Shown here one piece after another: positions 17,503 to 26,591 of a stretch of 64,000 nucleotides of DNA. The notes beneath the pieces are model-generated. The model worked only from the letters and a program-made list of their open reading frames with translations. It was not told the origin of the DNA and ran no database searches. The DNA comes from Chitinophagaceae bacterium (lineage in GTDB: Bacteria > Bacteroidota > Bacteroidia > Chitinophagales > Chitinophagaceae), in the NCBI GenBank assembly GCA_947446645.1, contig CANFHA010000003.1:186001-250000 (forward strand), given 5' to 3'. How positions within the stretch are numbered: position 1 is the stretch's first letter; the number at the start of each line of letters is the position of its first letter. Both the position numbers and the translations under genes were made by a program.

Positions 17503-19522
17503 GAAACAGTTCCTCTTTCACCTTTGGGCGCTGTTCATCAAGCCATTTAAAGCGGCTCAGCTTCATATTCGGGAAGTCCGCTTTTTCCATTGGGGTAATG
17601 GTGTGCTTTACCTCCTGCGCAAACTTGATAAAGGTAATTTTATCGTCTGCAAAAAATATACGCATCCGTGTGCTGGTAGCCTCATCCACACCTATGTACG
17701 ATTTGTCTTTGTCGGTAGCATAGTAGATACATTCCGCATTGGGAAACACGATCATATTCGTGATCGTATTTTTCTTAAAGAACGCTGTCAATGTTTTTCC
17801 CTGCACCTGGTCATACAGCTTCGCCTTTTCCGGCCCCGAGCGTGATACAACAAAAGCGTTGTTGGGCACATACATTTTTCTTAGCTCACTGCTGTCCATG
17901 TATAGCAGTATGGTATCTCCCGTTATCTGGCTGTTATGCGCCCACAGTATCGGGGTGTTTATCATCCGTATAGTAGAGTCGCTGCGGGTGTAGCATACAC
18001 TGTCGCACTTACCTTGCATAGAGTCTGAGAAGATGAGCGCATGGTTATAGCCCACAAAGTACATAGGTGCAGTTGTATCCGCAGCACTGGTGTCGGCCGT
18101 TTTTATCTTTGGCGTTTTCACCTTGCCTTTTTTAGGTTTTTTTTCTGCATTAGTTACCGGCTGTGTGTTTTGGTCTCTGCTTATCGCAATTTTTACGGGT
18201 CTCAGTGTATCTCTTGCAAAGTCTGGCAGGCGATATTTATAAGATGGCAACCTCCAGGTGGTATCCCCCTTGTGCGCCTTAGCATCCGTTATGTCCAGAC
18301 TATCTTTCGCTACGCTGCTGCCTGCTTTTCCTGCACTATCCATAACTGGCAGCTTGCTCCCGCCTCCCGCCAGTTGGCTACCTCTTGCTTTAGTTACACT
18401 ATCTTTTATTCTCTTACTATCTCCACCTCGTTTAGTACCAACTGCCAACTGTACACTGTCAACCGAAACTCCCTTGCCACTGCTTTTGCTACCAATTGCC
18501 GACTGTAAACTGTCAACTGAACTTCCCGAACTTACTACTGTCGGCATACGACTGTCGACTACCCGTTCCATCGGCGCAGTATAAAAGGTATCGGCCCGCA
18601 TATAGATAGTGTCCTTGCCATTCACCTGCTCCATTACCGGCTTTATCATAGCCCATAGCACCCGCTGCTGCCTGAAGTACACCGCATAGCCACAGGTAAG
18701 CTTAGAGTGATGTGCGGTGTCAATGGAAATTACTTTACCTATGGCATACCCATAACCTGTTAGCTTGTTATAGTGCATGGAGTCCGCCTCTATGTACTGC
18801 CCGTCGTTCCATATGCTGGAGTGGCCTACAAAGCGGGCTATTACATGCTTGCTGTCATAAGTGCCATTACTGGTTTCCAGCACAGATCTGCCGCTATCTG
18901 CCGTAACTATTGAATGGGCATAAAACGTCTCCACCTTCGTGTCGGTATTATATCCCAGGTCCTGGGATATAATGTGGTATTTCGGGTCCTGAATGGTCAC
19001 ATCCCGCCTGAATCTCGCTTCCTTGGTGTGTATGTTGTATACGCCTGTCTCACTCGTCACCGTTGTGCTGTCACTGGTCAGCGATCCCCACTTGGCATAT
19101 TCTCCTGTTTTTGTGCCGAGGTCATATGTCAGCTCCTCGCACCGCAGTTTGTTCTTGCCATCCACCAGCAGCACATCACCCCGCATAAATGCCAGCTTTT
19201 TGTCGGCTGTGTAGCGCAGGTAGTCGCAGGTGCCATAGGTGCCATCCTGCTGGGCAATTTTCACATCGCCAAACGCTTCAAAATTCTTGGTAGTAGTATT
19301 CTGGTAAGCACTGTCGCAGTATAGGGTATCTGTTCCCTCAAGAAAGGCCACCGAATCTATAAACTTGGTAAACTCTCCGGAGTCCGTTCGCACATGCGTA
19401 AGCAGGCGCACACTCAGTATATGAATAGTTACATTTTTAGAGGTATCAGACTGCTGGCCCCGTCCTTCGTACCCGACAAGCAGAAAGGAAACAAGGATAA
19501 ATGCCCTTAGCACACTACGCAT
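17498..19522 (-). CDS. OstA-like LPS transport/organic solvent tolerance protein
   Basis: 674 residues from the ATG at 19522, chosen because it starts the signal peptide MRSVLRAFILVSFLLVGYEG. The frame also opens at 19618, overlapping the MlaD-like stop as TAATG. Residues about 45-290 are repeated beta-jellyroll segments as in LptA/LptD N-domains (FLEGTDTLYCDSAYQN, FEAFGDVKIAQQDGT, ARFRRDVTIQDPKYHI). A second block is near the C-terminus. These proteins carry LPS across the periplasm. Between the blocks lies a low-complexity Ser/Gly/Lys insertion that contains two copies of a DNA repeat (18437-18470 and 18491-18524). It probably shares a transcript with the MlaD-like gene. Confidence 0.78.
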   Translation of the reverse strand: MRSVLRAFILVSFLLVGYEGRGQQSDTSKNVTIHILSVRLLTHVRTDSGEFTKFIDSVAFLEGTDTLYCDSAYQNTTTKNFEAFGDVKIAQQDGTYGTCDYLRYTADKKLAFMRGDVLLVDGKNKLRCEELTYDLGTKTGEYAKWGSLTSDSTTVTSETGVYNIHTKEARFRRDVTIQDPKYHIISQDLGYNTDTKVETFYAHSIVTADSGRSVLETSNGTYDSKHVIARFVGHSSIWNDGQYIEADSMHYNKLTGYGYAIGKVISIDTAHHSKLTCGYAVYFRQQRVLWAMIKPVMEQVNGKDTIYMRADTFYTAPMERVVDSRMPTVVSSGSSVDSLQSAIGSKSSGKGVSVDSVQLAVGTKRGGDSKRIKDSVTKARGSQLAGGGSKLPVMDSAGKAGSSVAKDSLDITDAKAHKGDTTWRLPSYKYRLPDFARDTLRPVKIAISRDQNTQPVTNAEKKPKKGKVKTPKIKTADTSAADTTAPMYFVGYNHALIFSDSMQGKCDSVCYTRSDSTIRMINTPILWAHNSQITGDTILLYMDSSELRKMYVPNNAFVVSRSGPEKAKLYDQVQGKTLTAFFKKNTITNMIVFPNAECIYYATDKDKSYIGVDEATSTRMRIFFADDKITFIKFAQEVKHTITPMEKADFPNMKLSRFKWLDEQRPKVKEELFR
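18437..18524. repeat. Two 34-bp repeat units inside OstA-like gene
   Basis: Units 18437-18470 and 18491-18524 match at 28 of 34 positions; both contain ACTGTCAAC preceded by ACTGTA and TGCC. On the coding strand they are read as SVDSVQLAVGT and SVDSLQSAIGS. A weaker CAACTGGC-type copy is near 18355-18380. See findings. Confidence 0.7.
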
Positions 19523-19617
19523 TTTTTCGGCTTTAAAATTACCAGATTGCAAGCGGCGCTCCGGCGCCTTAGCTCCTGTGCCGTTAAAGACCCACAATAT
19601 GCTGTCTTTCAGAAACA

Positions 19618-20568
19618 TTATTTTTTGCTGCCTCCTTTACCAAACACGGTGACATTGATATAGTGGCTCGGGTGAGCCTTTATGTCATCCATAAGGTTGT
19701 TGAGCGATTTAAGCGAGCCGTTCAGGTTGTTGTACACATCCTTATTGTTTATTAGCATCCCCAGTGATCCCTGGTTGTTATTTACCTTATCCAGTATGCC
19801 ATGCAGCTCGTTTATAGACTGCTGCAGGTCGGCCATCGTTCTTTGTATAGGCGCGTTAGCCAGCTGGCGGGTTATGTTGCTGGCGTTAGATAATATACGG
19901 TTTATGGTATCATTATTTTTAGCCAGGTTGCCGGTCACGCTTTTAGCATTATGTATTACTTCTGTCATTTCACCGCTCTCCATGCTCAGCGATTTAGATA
20001 ATACAGACAGGTTATCTGCCGTTGCTTTTATAGAGCCCAGAGCGTCGGCAAGTGCTTTTTGGTTTTGGTCACCTACTATTGAGTTCACACCCACCATAGC
20101 CCTGTTTATTTCAGAGATGGTAACCTTTAGTTCTGCAAGCCTTGGCGTTAGTTCACTTGTTACTTTGTCTACCACGCCACCTTCTTTCAGGGTAGGCAGG
20201 GTGTCACCGGCCACCAGGTTACCCGGTCCCGGGCCTATATCCAGTTTTATAATTTTACCACCCATCAGGTCGGGCTGGGCCAGCAGTGCTATAGTCCCCT
20301 TCGGTAATTCCAGACTCTTTTTTACACTCAGCTCTACAAGCACGCGCCTGCCGCCGGTTAGCGCCATTTTCGACACATGGCCTACATTCATACCATGTAT
20401 CTCTATTGGGGCCGACCCCTGCAGTCCGTCCACATCATCAAAATAACATATGTATTGCCTGTTGTTCGAAAAGAGGTTAGCGCCTTTCAGGAAATAAAAA
20501 CCGACGAAGAGAATTACCGCGGCAACAGTTACTATTAACCCGGTCTTTACCTCCTTTGATATATTCAT
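19618..20568 (-). CDS. MlaD-like MCE-domain protein
   Basis: 316 residues. A single N-terminal membrane helix (about 8-27, TGLIVTVAAVILFVGFYFL) anchors the protein to the inner membrane, followed by an MCE domain (YFDDVDGLQGSAPIEIHGMN, VSKMALTGGRRVLVEL, ALLAQPDLMGGKIIKLDIG; residues about 37-125). The remainder is helical and Asn/Ser-rich, as in Mla/Ttg2-type substrate-binding subunits that shuttle phospholipids between membranes. No permease or ATPase partner is adjacent. The stop overlaps the upstream possible start of the OstA-like gene, so both envelope-lipid genes are likely co-expressed. Confidence 0.88.
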   Translation of the reverse strand: MNISKEVKTGLIVTVAAVILFVGFYFLKGANLFSNNRQYICYFDDVDGLQGSAPIEIHGMNVGHVSKMALTGGRRVLVELSVKKSLELPKGTIALLAQPDLMGGKIIKLDIGPGPGNLVAGDTLPTLKEGGVVDKVTSELTPRLAELKVTISEINRAMVGVNSIVGDQNQKALADALGSIKATADNLSVLSKSLSMESGEMTEVIHNAKSVTGNLAKNNDTINRILSNASNITRQLANAPIQRTMADLQQSINELHGILDKVNNNQGSLGMLINNKDVYNNLNGSLKSLNNLMDDIKAHPSHYINVTVFGKGGSKK

Positions 20569-20870
20569 AGTACTCTAAAATATGTGCAAAATAACGAAAA
20601 GACAACCATAGATAGACAGCGTTATCTATATTATAACAATCTATCGGCTTTTTTCTCCCCATCAGCTCTTACCGCACTATCAGTTTCCTTTAATACAAAT
20701 ATCATCCCCGCATCTTATTATCCCTTACAATCCTTTAGCCCGCTGACGGCGGTGCCTTTACTTCCGGTTTTACCTATATACAATTTCAGCATGGTGAACC
20801 AACCAATCACCTAACCAACCAATCAACCATTCAACCAAGTCCCCTTATTTTATTTTATCTTTCAACCCTA
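20569..20870. other. Divergent intergenic region
   Basis: About 300 bp between the MlaD-like and acyltransferase starts. It is C/T-rich on the plus strand and ends with a run of CCAACCAATCA-type repeats (20797-20838). No coding frame was found. It should contain both promoters, but I could not place them with confidence. Confidence 0.5.
20797..20838. repeat. CCAACCAATCA tandem-like repeat
   Basis: Iterated AACCAACCAATCA, CTAACCAACCAATCA and ACCATTCAACCA phrases. Related copies occur at 17488-17502 and 24029-24055, both overlapping 3' ends of minus-strand genes. Confidence 0.55.
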
Positions 20871-22031
20871 ATGAAATCTCACCATATAGCCGGACTCGAT
20901 ATCGTGCGCACTATCGCCATCCTGGCGGTGGTCATTGCGCATTCGTCTGAGTTTCTCCTTCGGCTGGCCAATGTGCCGCACATTGGCGGGGCCATACGCA
21001 GCACGGTAGAGTTTGTGCAGCCCTTCGGGCAGTTTGGGGTCGAGCTCTTTTTTGTGCTCAGTGGCTTCCTTATCGGCAACATCCTTATCCGAACATTCGA
21101 CTCGCCGGTTAATTTTTCTTTCCGGCAGGTACGCCACTTCTGGGTGCGGCGCTGGTTTCGCACACTACCGCTTTACTGGCTCATTCTTACCGTAGACATC
21201 GTTCTGTATTACTTCCTGGACCTTAAAAGCCATGAAATGCCCAAAGGCTTGTTTTACCTTTTCCTTCAGAATCTGTGGTATCCCCATCCGCAGTATTTCT
21301 TTGGCGAGGCCTGGAGCTTGTCTATAGAGGAGTGGTTTTATCTCACATTACCGGTGGCCATGTATATCTGCACAGTGCTAGCGCGCCCTGTGAATAAGCC
21401 GCGTTTCCTGTTTCGTGTATTTACGGGCTACCTGCTTGTGTTTGTAGCTATACGTATAGTCAATGCGTTTCACCCCCTTAATGGCCCCGACCAGGATGCA
21501 GGCATACGTAAGGTGGTCCTCTTCCGGCTCGATGCCGTTATGTACGGTGTGCTCATGGCATGGTTCAGCTATTACTATGGCCAGGTTATGAACCGTATCA
21601 AAAACTACCTGCTCATAGCCGATGTTGCCGGAATCGTCTTTGTCTTTTACCTCCTCCGTGGTCCATCCGTCCGTATGACGGCACCCGAAAATGAAACGTT
21701 CCGGTTTGCCAGCGATGCCTTTCTTTATGTGGCGCTTCCGCTCTTCTTTTCCTTTTGCCTGCCTTTTGCTAATAGTATCAAAACCCTTAGTAGTCGCCGC
21801 TTTTCTGGTTTCTTCACCCATATCAGTAAGATATCCTATTCCATGTACCTCGTACACTACTCACTAATTTTCATTCCTTTCTTCTATAACTATCAGAATT
21901 CTTCGCCGCTCATCATTGTTGGCCTTTATATACTCTACTGGGTCATAGTCATAGGGCTGTCATCACTACTCTACAAATATTTCGAAACGTCCATCCTGCG
22001 TCTGCGGGATAGGTTTGCCAATGAGAAATAA
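20871..22031 (+). CDS. Acyltransferase 3 family membrane protein (OafA/YrhL type)
   Basis: 386 residues. LDIVRTIAILAVVIAHSSEF provides the conserved R-x(10)-H of acyltransferase-3 enzymes (His near residue 23), and FGQFGVELFFVLSGFLIG is the second family signature. About ten membrane helices cover the length. RRWFRTLPLYWLIL and EAWSLSIEEWFYLTLPV are further typical segments. These enzymes O-acetylate or O-acylate exported glycans such as LPS or exopolysaccharide, consistent with the LPS-related genes on either side, but the acceptor is unknown. The gene stands alone, divergent from the MlaD-like gene. Confidence 0.9.
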   Translation: MKSHHIAGLDIVRTIAILAVVIAHSSEFLLRLANVPHIGGAIRSTVEFVQPFGQFGVELFFVLSGFLIGNILIRTFDSPVNFSFRQVRHFWVRRWFRTLPLYWLILTVDIVLYYFLDLKSHEMPKGLFYLFLQNLWYPHPQYFFGEAWSLSIEEWFYLTLPVAMYICTVLARPVNKPRFLFRVFTGYLLVFVAIRIVNAFHPLNGPDQDAGIRKVVLFRLDAVMYGVLMAWFSYYYGQVMNRIKNYLLIADVAGIVFVFYLLRGPSVRMTAPENETFRFASDAFLYVALPLFFSFCLPFANSIKTLSSRRFSGFFTHISKISYSMYLVHYSLIFIPFFYNYQNSSPLIIVGLYILYWVIVIGLSSLLYKYFETSILRLRDRFANEK

Positions 22032-22184
22032 GTCACTCGGTCATACCACTGATGCTAAAATGCGAAATGATTTATTATGTCCGTTTTCTTTCTTACTTTA
22101 GGTATCAGTACTGTCGTTCGAAAATTATAATAAGTATTCGTTGATTCAACGCTGCTGGCACCGGCCAGAGTCTAAAATTTTGTA

Positions 22185-22913
22185 ATGATGAAATATAACC
22201 TCGTCATTTTATGCTTTTTGTTTTCCGTTCCATTATTCGCCCAAAAGGACGGTACTTCCATTCTGCTCAGATCATACGAAGAGTTGAATAAAAATACTTC
22301 ATTGGCCTATACTTCGAACTACACATTTTGTGGAGCAGGCAGGTATGATACACTCAATTTCTACGGCAATGCGCATCTGTTAAGAAAGGAAGAAGACACA
22401 GTATTTGTTGGGCTGGTGTGGCTGGGGGAGCATAACAATACGTATTTATTCTATGATGGCTTCAGATTGTTTATGGTGGATAAGCATCACTTTACGGTAC
22501 ATATTTATCAGCCTACTGCACATGACAACGTTTTGCAATCGTTTACGGAAGCCCTTATAATGCGGGATTTTCTTAAACCAAATGAACTGAAAGACCGCAT
22601 AGGCAAATACGAAGTGGTTAAATACGCAGGAGATACGATGATAGATGGCAGGGATTGCTATACTATTGCAGCCGAAAGAACAGACCGGAATTCAGTTAAA
22701 ATTATTGAAAGAATATGCATCGAAAAGAACCATTTTTTTCCTCTTTTTTATGCACAGTTATATTGTTTTGAAATGGATAATATTCCCGGTCAGTATCAAT
22801 ATTCAGCGTTTCATGTAAGCGCTTACGATTTTGCGCCCATCAATACTGCTCAATTTTCGTCTGATCAGATATTAAAGCACCAATACGCTGTACATAACCA
22901 CGATAGCAACTAA
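22185..22913 (+). CDS. Secreted protein of unknown function, possibly LolA-like
   Basis: 242 residues. A signal peptide (MMKYNLVILCFLFSVPLFA, then QKDG) indicates export. The mature part is rich in aromatic beta-strand patterns (YTSNYTFCGAGRYDTLNFYG, YLFYDGFRLFMVDKH, VVKYAGDTMIDGRDCYTIAA). Two segments, DGRDCYTI and ERICIEKNHFFPLFY, are reminiscent of the LolA-like half-barrels found before redoxin domains in Bacteroidota, but no redoxin domain follows. I do not recognise it with confidence. There are no clear operon partners; the downstream gene is convergent. Confidence 0.55.
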   Translation: MMKYNLVILCFLFSVPLFAQKDGTSILLRSYEELNKNTSLAYTSNYTFCGAGRYDTLNFYGNAHLLRKEEDTVFVGLVWLGEHNNTYLFYDGFRLFMVDKHHFTVHIYQPTAHDNVLQSFTEALIMRDFLKPNELKDRIGKYEVVKYAGDTMIDGRDCYTIAAERTDRNSVKIIERICIEKNHFFPLFYAQLYCFEMDNIPGQYQYSAFHVSAYDFAPINTAQFSSDQILKHQYAVHNHDSN

Positions 22914-22975
22914 ATTATGTTCCCGATGGGCATTGACATTAGCAGGCTGCGTTGGTGGGGTGTTTTTATATTCCC

Positions 22976-23965
22976 TCACCGTGCATGCGCTATCATCAAC
23001 TTTTCAATTATCTCTGCGGTAATATCAGGATAATCTACTTCTATTTTTTTACCGTTTTCCAGCCAGTCTTTTATGATGCCATAGTGCTTCTCGCTCAGTG
23101 TCTTTATCACTGTTGCGCCCATGGCCTTGGCGCCTGCCGCATTGCAGTGCTGCTCATACTGGGTGAGCATAGGTATCACCAGCACTTTTTTGTTCAGGTA
23201 CATGGCTTCTGCAGGGCCTTCAAAGCCGGCTCCCATTAGTACCCCGGTGCTGGCTGCCATACTCTTTATAAAAGCCCGGTTGTCTATCTTTTGTACAGAA
23301 ACATTACCGCTAACGAAGGACTCCTTATTATGTTTGGAGAATACCTGCCATTTCGTATTCTTGAATTGGGAAAGATGCTTCACCATAGTGGCATCATCAT
23401 AGGCTGGCAGGTACACGGTATAGTGGCCCTCGTCGGTAGGTGTCAGCTCCCTTATCTCGCTCCGTATTACCGGTGTAAATATGTTCTCATCAAATGCTTT
23501 GAAATGGAAACCATACGCAGCAGTTACCGGTGCGTAATTAAGCAACACTATTTTGCCAAAAGGATCTCCGCCATCGGGTGGGGGGGCGTTCTTGTTTGCC
23601 ACGGCGCACTGGTGGCTAAGCGATATGCAGGGCAGCCCCCGGCGCTTGCATGCCCATGCCGATATCGGTTCAAAGTCATTGATAACAAGATCATAGTCCT
23701 GCACCGGGAAGGTTTTTATATCCTTGTACAGCTTCGAAAGCTTCAGCGTCTTCGCCGTTGCCCACAGGTCCACACCGCCACGTTTTCCAAAGATGAAGCT
23801 CATGCCATACAGCTGGTACTTTACCGGGAAGGGCACATCCACATCAGCTTGTATGCCACTGATAAGCACATCTACATCCCCATGCTTTGCCAGCGCAGGA
23901 TATACATCCCTTGCCCTGCTCAGGTGGCCGTTTCCGGTGCCTTGTATCGCATATAATATCTTCAT
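22976..23965 (-). CDS. GT-B fold glycosyltransferase (MurG/GT28-like)
   Basis: 329 residues from the ATG at 23965; the longer in-frame start at 23989 precedes the conserved beginning MKILYAIQGTGNGHLSRA. The Gly-rich N-terminal loop (GTGNGHLSRA) and the C-terminal nucleotide-sugar site (VLMGAGFEGPAEAMYLNKKV, YEQHCNAA) are typical of GT-B enzymes of the GT1/GT28 type. There is no signal peptide or membrane span, so it likely acts at the inner face of the membrane. The upstream LpxH-like phosphoesterase is on the same strand with a 76-bp gap, pointing to a role in glycolipid or lipid A modification. The sugar and acceptor are unknown. Confidence 0.75.
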   Translation of the reverse strand: MKILYAIQGTGNGHLSRARDVYPALAKHGDVDVLISGIQADVDVPFPVKYQLYGMSFIFGKRGGVDLWATAKTLKLSKLYKDIKTFPVQDYDLVINDFEPISAWACKRRGLPCISLSHQCAVANKNAPPPDGGDPFGKIVLLNYAPVTAAYGFHFKAFDENIFTPVIRSEIRELTPTDEGHYTVYLPAYDDATMVKHLSQFKNTKWQVFSKHNKESFVSGNVSVQKIDNRAFIKSMAASTGVLMGAGFEGPAEAMYLNKKVLVIPMLTQYEQHCNAAGAKAMGATVIKTLSEKHYGIIKDWLENGKKIEVDYPDITAEIIEKLMIAHAR

Positions 23966-24028
23966 CGGTATCCAAAGGTCAAAATACAACCGTCAACTTC
24001 CAAAACAAATTCAGGATAATCCCAACTG

Positions 24029-24055
24029 ATCAACCAATCAACTAATCAACCAACT
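24029..24055. repeat. CCAATCAACTAATCAACC repeat copy
   Basis: A run of CAACCAATCA and ACTAATCAACCAACT phrases overlapping the stop codon of the phosphoesterase gene; same family as 20797-20838. Confidence 0.45.
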
Positions 24056-24950
24056 CCTCCTCATTATCTCCCGGCTCTTCCTGGGCAATAGCCGAATTGG
24101 AGAGCGCAGGCGAGAAGTTCCTCATCTCCATCATCAGGCTGGCCATCATCTCCTTTGCCGACTCCTTTGTACCCTTCTTTTTATTAATGTCAATAGTGCG
24201 TGCTACCGGGTCGTCGTTGTAGCTATATATCCGCCATTCTCCGTTGTTATATTCCAGGGCTGTAAGGTTTTCTATCCAGTCACCTGAGTTCATGTAGGTT
24301 ACGTGTCCGTGCCGGGTATCCACACCCTTTATCTCCGGATGGTGAATGTGGCCGCAGATCACATAGTCATAGTTGTTCTCCGCTGCTATATCGCATACCG
24401 TATCCTCAAAGTTGTTGATGAATTTCACTGCGCTTTTCACGCTGTTCTTCACCTTCTTAGACAGCGATATTTTACCCCTTCCCATCTTTTGGGATATAAA
24501 GTTCACAACCCTGTTGATAAGTATAAGCGTATCATATCCCACGGCGCCCAGCTTAGCCAGCCAGCGGCTGTGCTGCATTACTACATCAAACACATCACCA
24601 TGAAATATCCACACCCGTGCATTGTCTATCTTCAGCGATAGCTTGTTGGTTATCTTCAGCGATCCCATCCTGAAGCCTTTGAACTTGCGCAGCATTTCAT
24701 CGTGGTTGCCCGGTATATAATATACCGGCACATCCTTGGCTATCAGGCCTATCAGGTGTTTTACCACCATCATGTGCGTTGCCGGCCAGTATCGCTTGCT
24801 AAACTGCCATACGTCTATTATATCGCCGTTCAGTATTACTGTTTTGGGCTTTATGCTTTTCAGGTATTGCAGCACCTCTGTGGCGTGGCATCCATAGGTG
24901 CCCAGGTGCAGGTCAGAAAGTACTACGATGTCTACTTCTCTTTTTGCCAT
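24042..24950 (-). CDS. Metallophosphoesterase, LpxH-like
   Basis: 302 residues from ATG 24950 (MAKREVDIVVLSDLHLG). The calcineurin-type metal ligands are visible: SDLHLG, NGDIIDVW, PGNHDEM, FHGDVFD and CGHIHHPE. The insert between metal motifs (residues about 140-185, basic helices SQKMGRGKISLSKKVKNSV) resembles the lipid-binding lid of LpxH-like enzymes that hydrolyse UDP-2,3-diacylglucosamine in lipid A synthesis. A Glu-rich tail follows. Whether this is the main LpxH or a paralogue cannot be told. It is followed on the same strand by the glycosyltransferase gene. A repeat overlaps its stop codon. Confidence 0.83.
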   Translation of the reverse strand: MAKREVDIVVLSDLHLGTYGCHATEVLQYLKSIKPKTVILNGDIIDVWQFSKRYWPATHMMVVKHLIGLIAKDVPVYYIPGNHDEMLRKFKGFRMGSLKITNKLSLKIDNARVWIFHGDVFDVVMQHSRWLAKLGAVGYDTLILINRVVNFISQKMGRGKISLSKKVKNSVKSAVKFINNFEDTVCDIAAENNYDYVICGHIHHPEIKGVDTRHGHVTYMNSGDWIENLTALEYNNGEWRIYSYNDDPVARTIDINKKKGTKESAKEMMASLMMEMRNFSPALSNSAIAQEEPGDNEEELVD

Positions 24951-25152
24951 TTTTCCTTCAGCGAAGCATTTAGTTATACAAAGTGAGTAATCTAATATGA
25001 CCGCAACATTAAGCATCAGTTAAAAAAAAGTTACAATAAATTAATGAGGCTCAGATTATTATTTCGAACCTCGATAATCGTCAAATAAACCGGGCGTTCA
25101 TCCGTTGTTTTATATTAATTTCCGGATCATTCCAACCCCTAATAATCAGAAT

Positions 25153-25680
25153 ATGAAGAAAAATCTGTTAGCAGCTATTGTCGCCATTATTCTTGTGGTT
25201 TTCTCCGCACAGCCGGGTTATGCTGGCTTCATTACTACCAGACATAATACCACAGAGCAGGTTGCCCGGCACCAGGCCGCTGTGTCGAAAAACAGTCCCG
25301 CGCGGCTGGAACAGCTGAAAGCATTGATAAGAGACCGGTTCCGGCCCGTTTTCTCTTCACCCGCACAAGACGGGGAAATACAGAAGAGAAAAATAGCCTG
25401 GCAGAATATTGCCTCCCTTGGTCTTGCCTCCCTGGGTTTATTTTCAGCGTTTCTTGGTTTTGCTGGTGTTATATCTGCATCAGGCTGGTCTGCGCTGGCT
25501 GCAGCGGCTATTTTATTTGGCCTGCTGTGTGGCGTTGGTGGTATTGTTTTTGGAATAATTGGTATGAGACATGGCAGGAAGTGGAGGTTCAGGGGGTTTG
25601 CCCTCGCCGGTCTTATTCTCGGTTGTTTTGATATCTTCTTCCTGTTATTGGTAGCGACACTGGCTGCACTCATTGCCTAA
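25153..25680 (+). CDS. Membrane protein with DUF4190-like helices
   Basis: 175 residues from ATG 25153. A cleavable signal (MKKNLLAAIVAIILVVFSAQPGYA) is followed by about 70 polar residues, then three helices at about 86-107, 112-140 and 150-173. The pair GIVFGIIGMRHGRKWRFRGF and ALAGLILGCFDIFFLL looks like DUF4190, a family of small membrane proteins of unknown function. No catalytic motif is visible. It reads toward scpB, from which it is separated by about 150 bp. Confidence 0.55.
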   Translation: MKKNLLAAIVAIILVVFSAQPGYAGFITTRHNTTEQVARHQAAVSKNSPARLEQLKALIRDRFRPVFSSPAQDGEIQKRKIAWQNIASLGLASLGLFSAFLGFAGVISASGWSALAAAAILFGLLCGVGGIVFGIIGMRHGRKWRFRGFALAGLILGCFDIFFLLLVATLAALIA

Positions 25681-25833
25681 CGCGGTTTTTTATGGGCACG
25701 GTTTCTTCCCCTGTATAAAATTGCAATCTGCATGAAAACGGACCGACAAGTTATACACAACTTGTGTATTTCTTTGTTCGCAAGGATTGCCGGTGTAGCC
25801 TAATTTCGATAGTGAAAAGAAAAGCAGAATACC

Positions 25834-26472
25834 ATGGATATCGAACAGCTGATGCCGCACATTGAGGCCCTTATTTTTGCAAGTGAGCGCCCACTGACAC
25901 AAATGGAAATAACAGAGACCATAAGCCAGGCCCTGGAGACTTCTATTGAGTCTGAGCGGGTTTCCACTTGTATAGATGCAATACGTGAGAAATACGATGT
26001 AGACTACTATCCTTTCCATTTGCAGGAGACAGGCGGCGGCTTCCAGTTCCTTACCAAAAAGGCATATCACAAAACAGTGCTGCAGCTTAGCGGCGACAAG
26101 CATATCAAAAAGCTGTCTACCGCAGCTATGGAGACCTTATCTATCATAGCGTACAAGCAGCCTATAACCAAGAGCGAGATCGAGTTTATTCGCGGTGTAA
26201 GTGCAGACTATAGCATACAGAAATTGCTTGAAAAGGAGCTGATAACTATTGCAGGCCGCAATGAAGACATGGCAGGTAAGCCACTTATCTACGCTACCTC
26301 AAAGAATTTCATGGATTACCTGGGTATCAATGCGCCATCACAGTTGCCTCAGCTGAAAGATATTACCGATATTCAGATCGTAATGCCGACAAATGGCGAA
26401 GAAGCGGCAACTGCAGACACCAGGGGGCCTATAGTGATCTCTCAGCTGGGATCCATGAAAAAAGCATCTTAG
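25834..26472 (+). CDS. scpB: Segregation and condensation protein B
   Basis: 212 residues. ScpB forms the SMC-ScpA-ScpB condensin, which organises and segregates the chromosome. Two winged-helix domains are evident: the N-terminal one around HIEALIFASERPLT, and the second with the family signature LSTAAMETLSIIAYKQPITK, then EIEFIRGVSADYSIQKLLEK and GRNEDMAGKPLIYATSKNFM. The C-terminal about 45 residues are variable. No scpA or smc gene is adjacent. A GC-rich intrinsic terminator follows at 26500-26529. Confidence 0.95.
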   Translation: MDIEQLMPHIEALIFASERPLTQMEITETISQALETSIESERVSTCIDAIREKYDVDYYPFHLQETGGGFQFLTKKAYHKTVLQLSGDKHIKKLSTAAMETLSIIAYKQPITKSEIEFIRGVSADYSIQKLLEKELITIAGRNEDMAGKPLIYATSKNFMDYLGINAPSQLPQLKDITDIQIVMPTNGEEAATADTRGPIVISQLGSMKKAS

Positions 26473-26499
26473 TAAATAATATTGCATATTCACAACTAT

Positions 26500-26529
26500 C
26501 CGCCCCTCCTCCGGGGCGGTTTTTTTTTT
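26500..26529 (+). terminator. Intrinsic terminator of scpB
   Basis: CCGCCCC (26500-26506) pairs with GGGGCGG (26513-26519), followed directly by a T tract from 26520, about 30 bp after the scpB stop. Confidence 0.85.
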
Positions 26530-26591
26530 GCAAAGCAGCACAGTATTCATATAAAACTGCCGTTCTGTGTATATTTGTTACAAATACTTTT

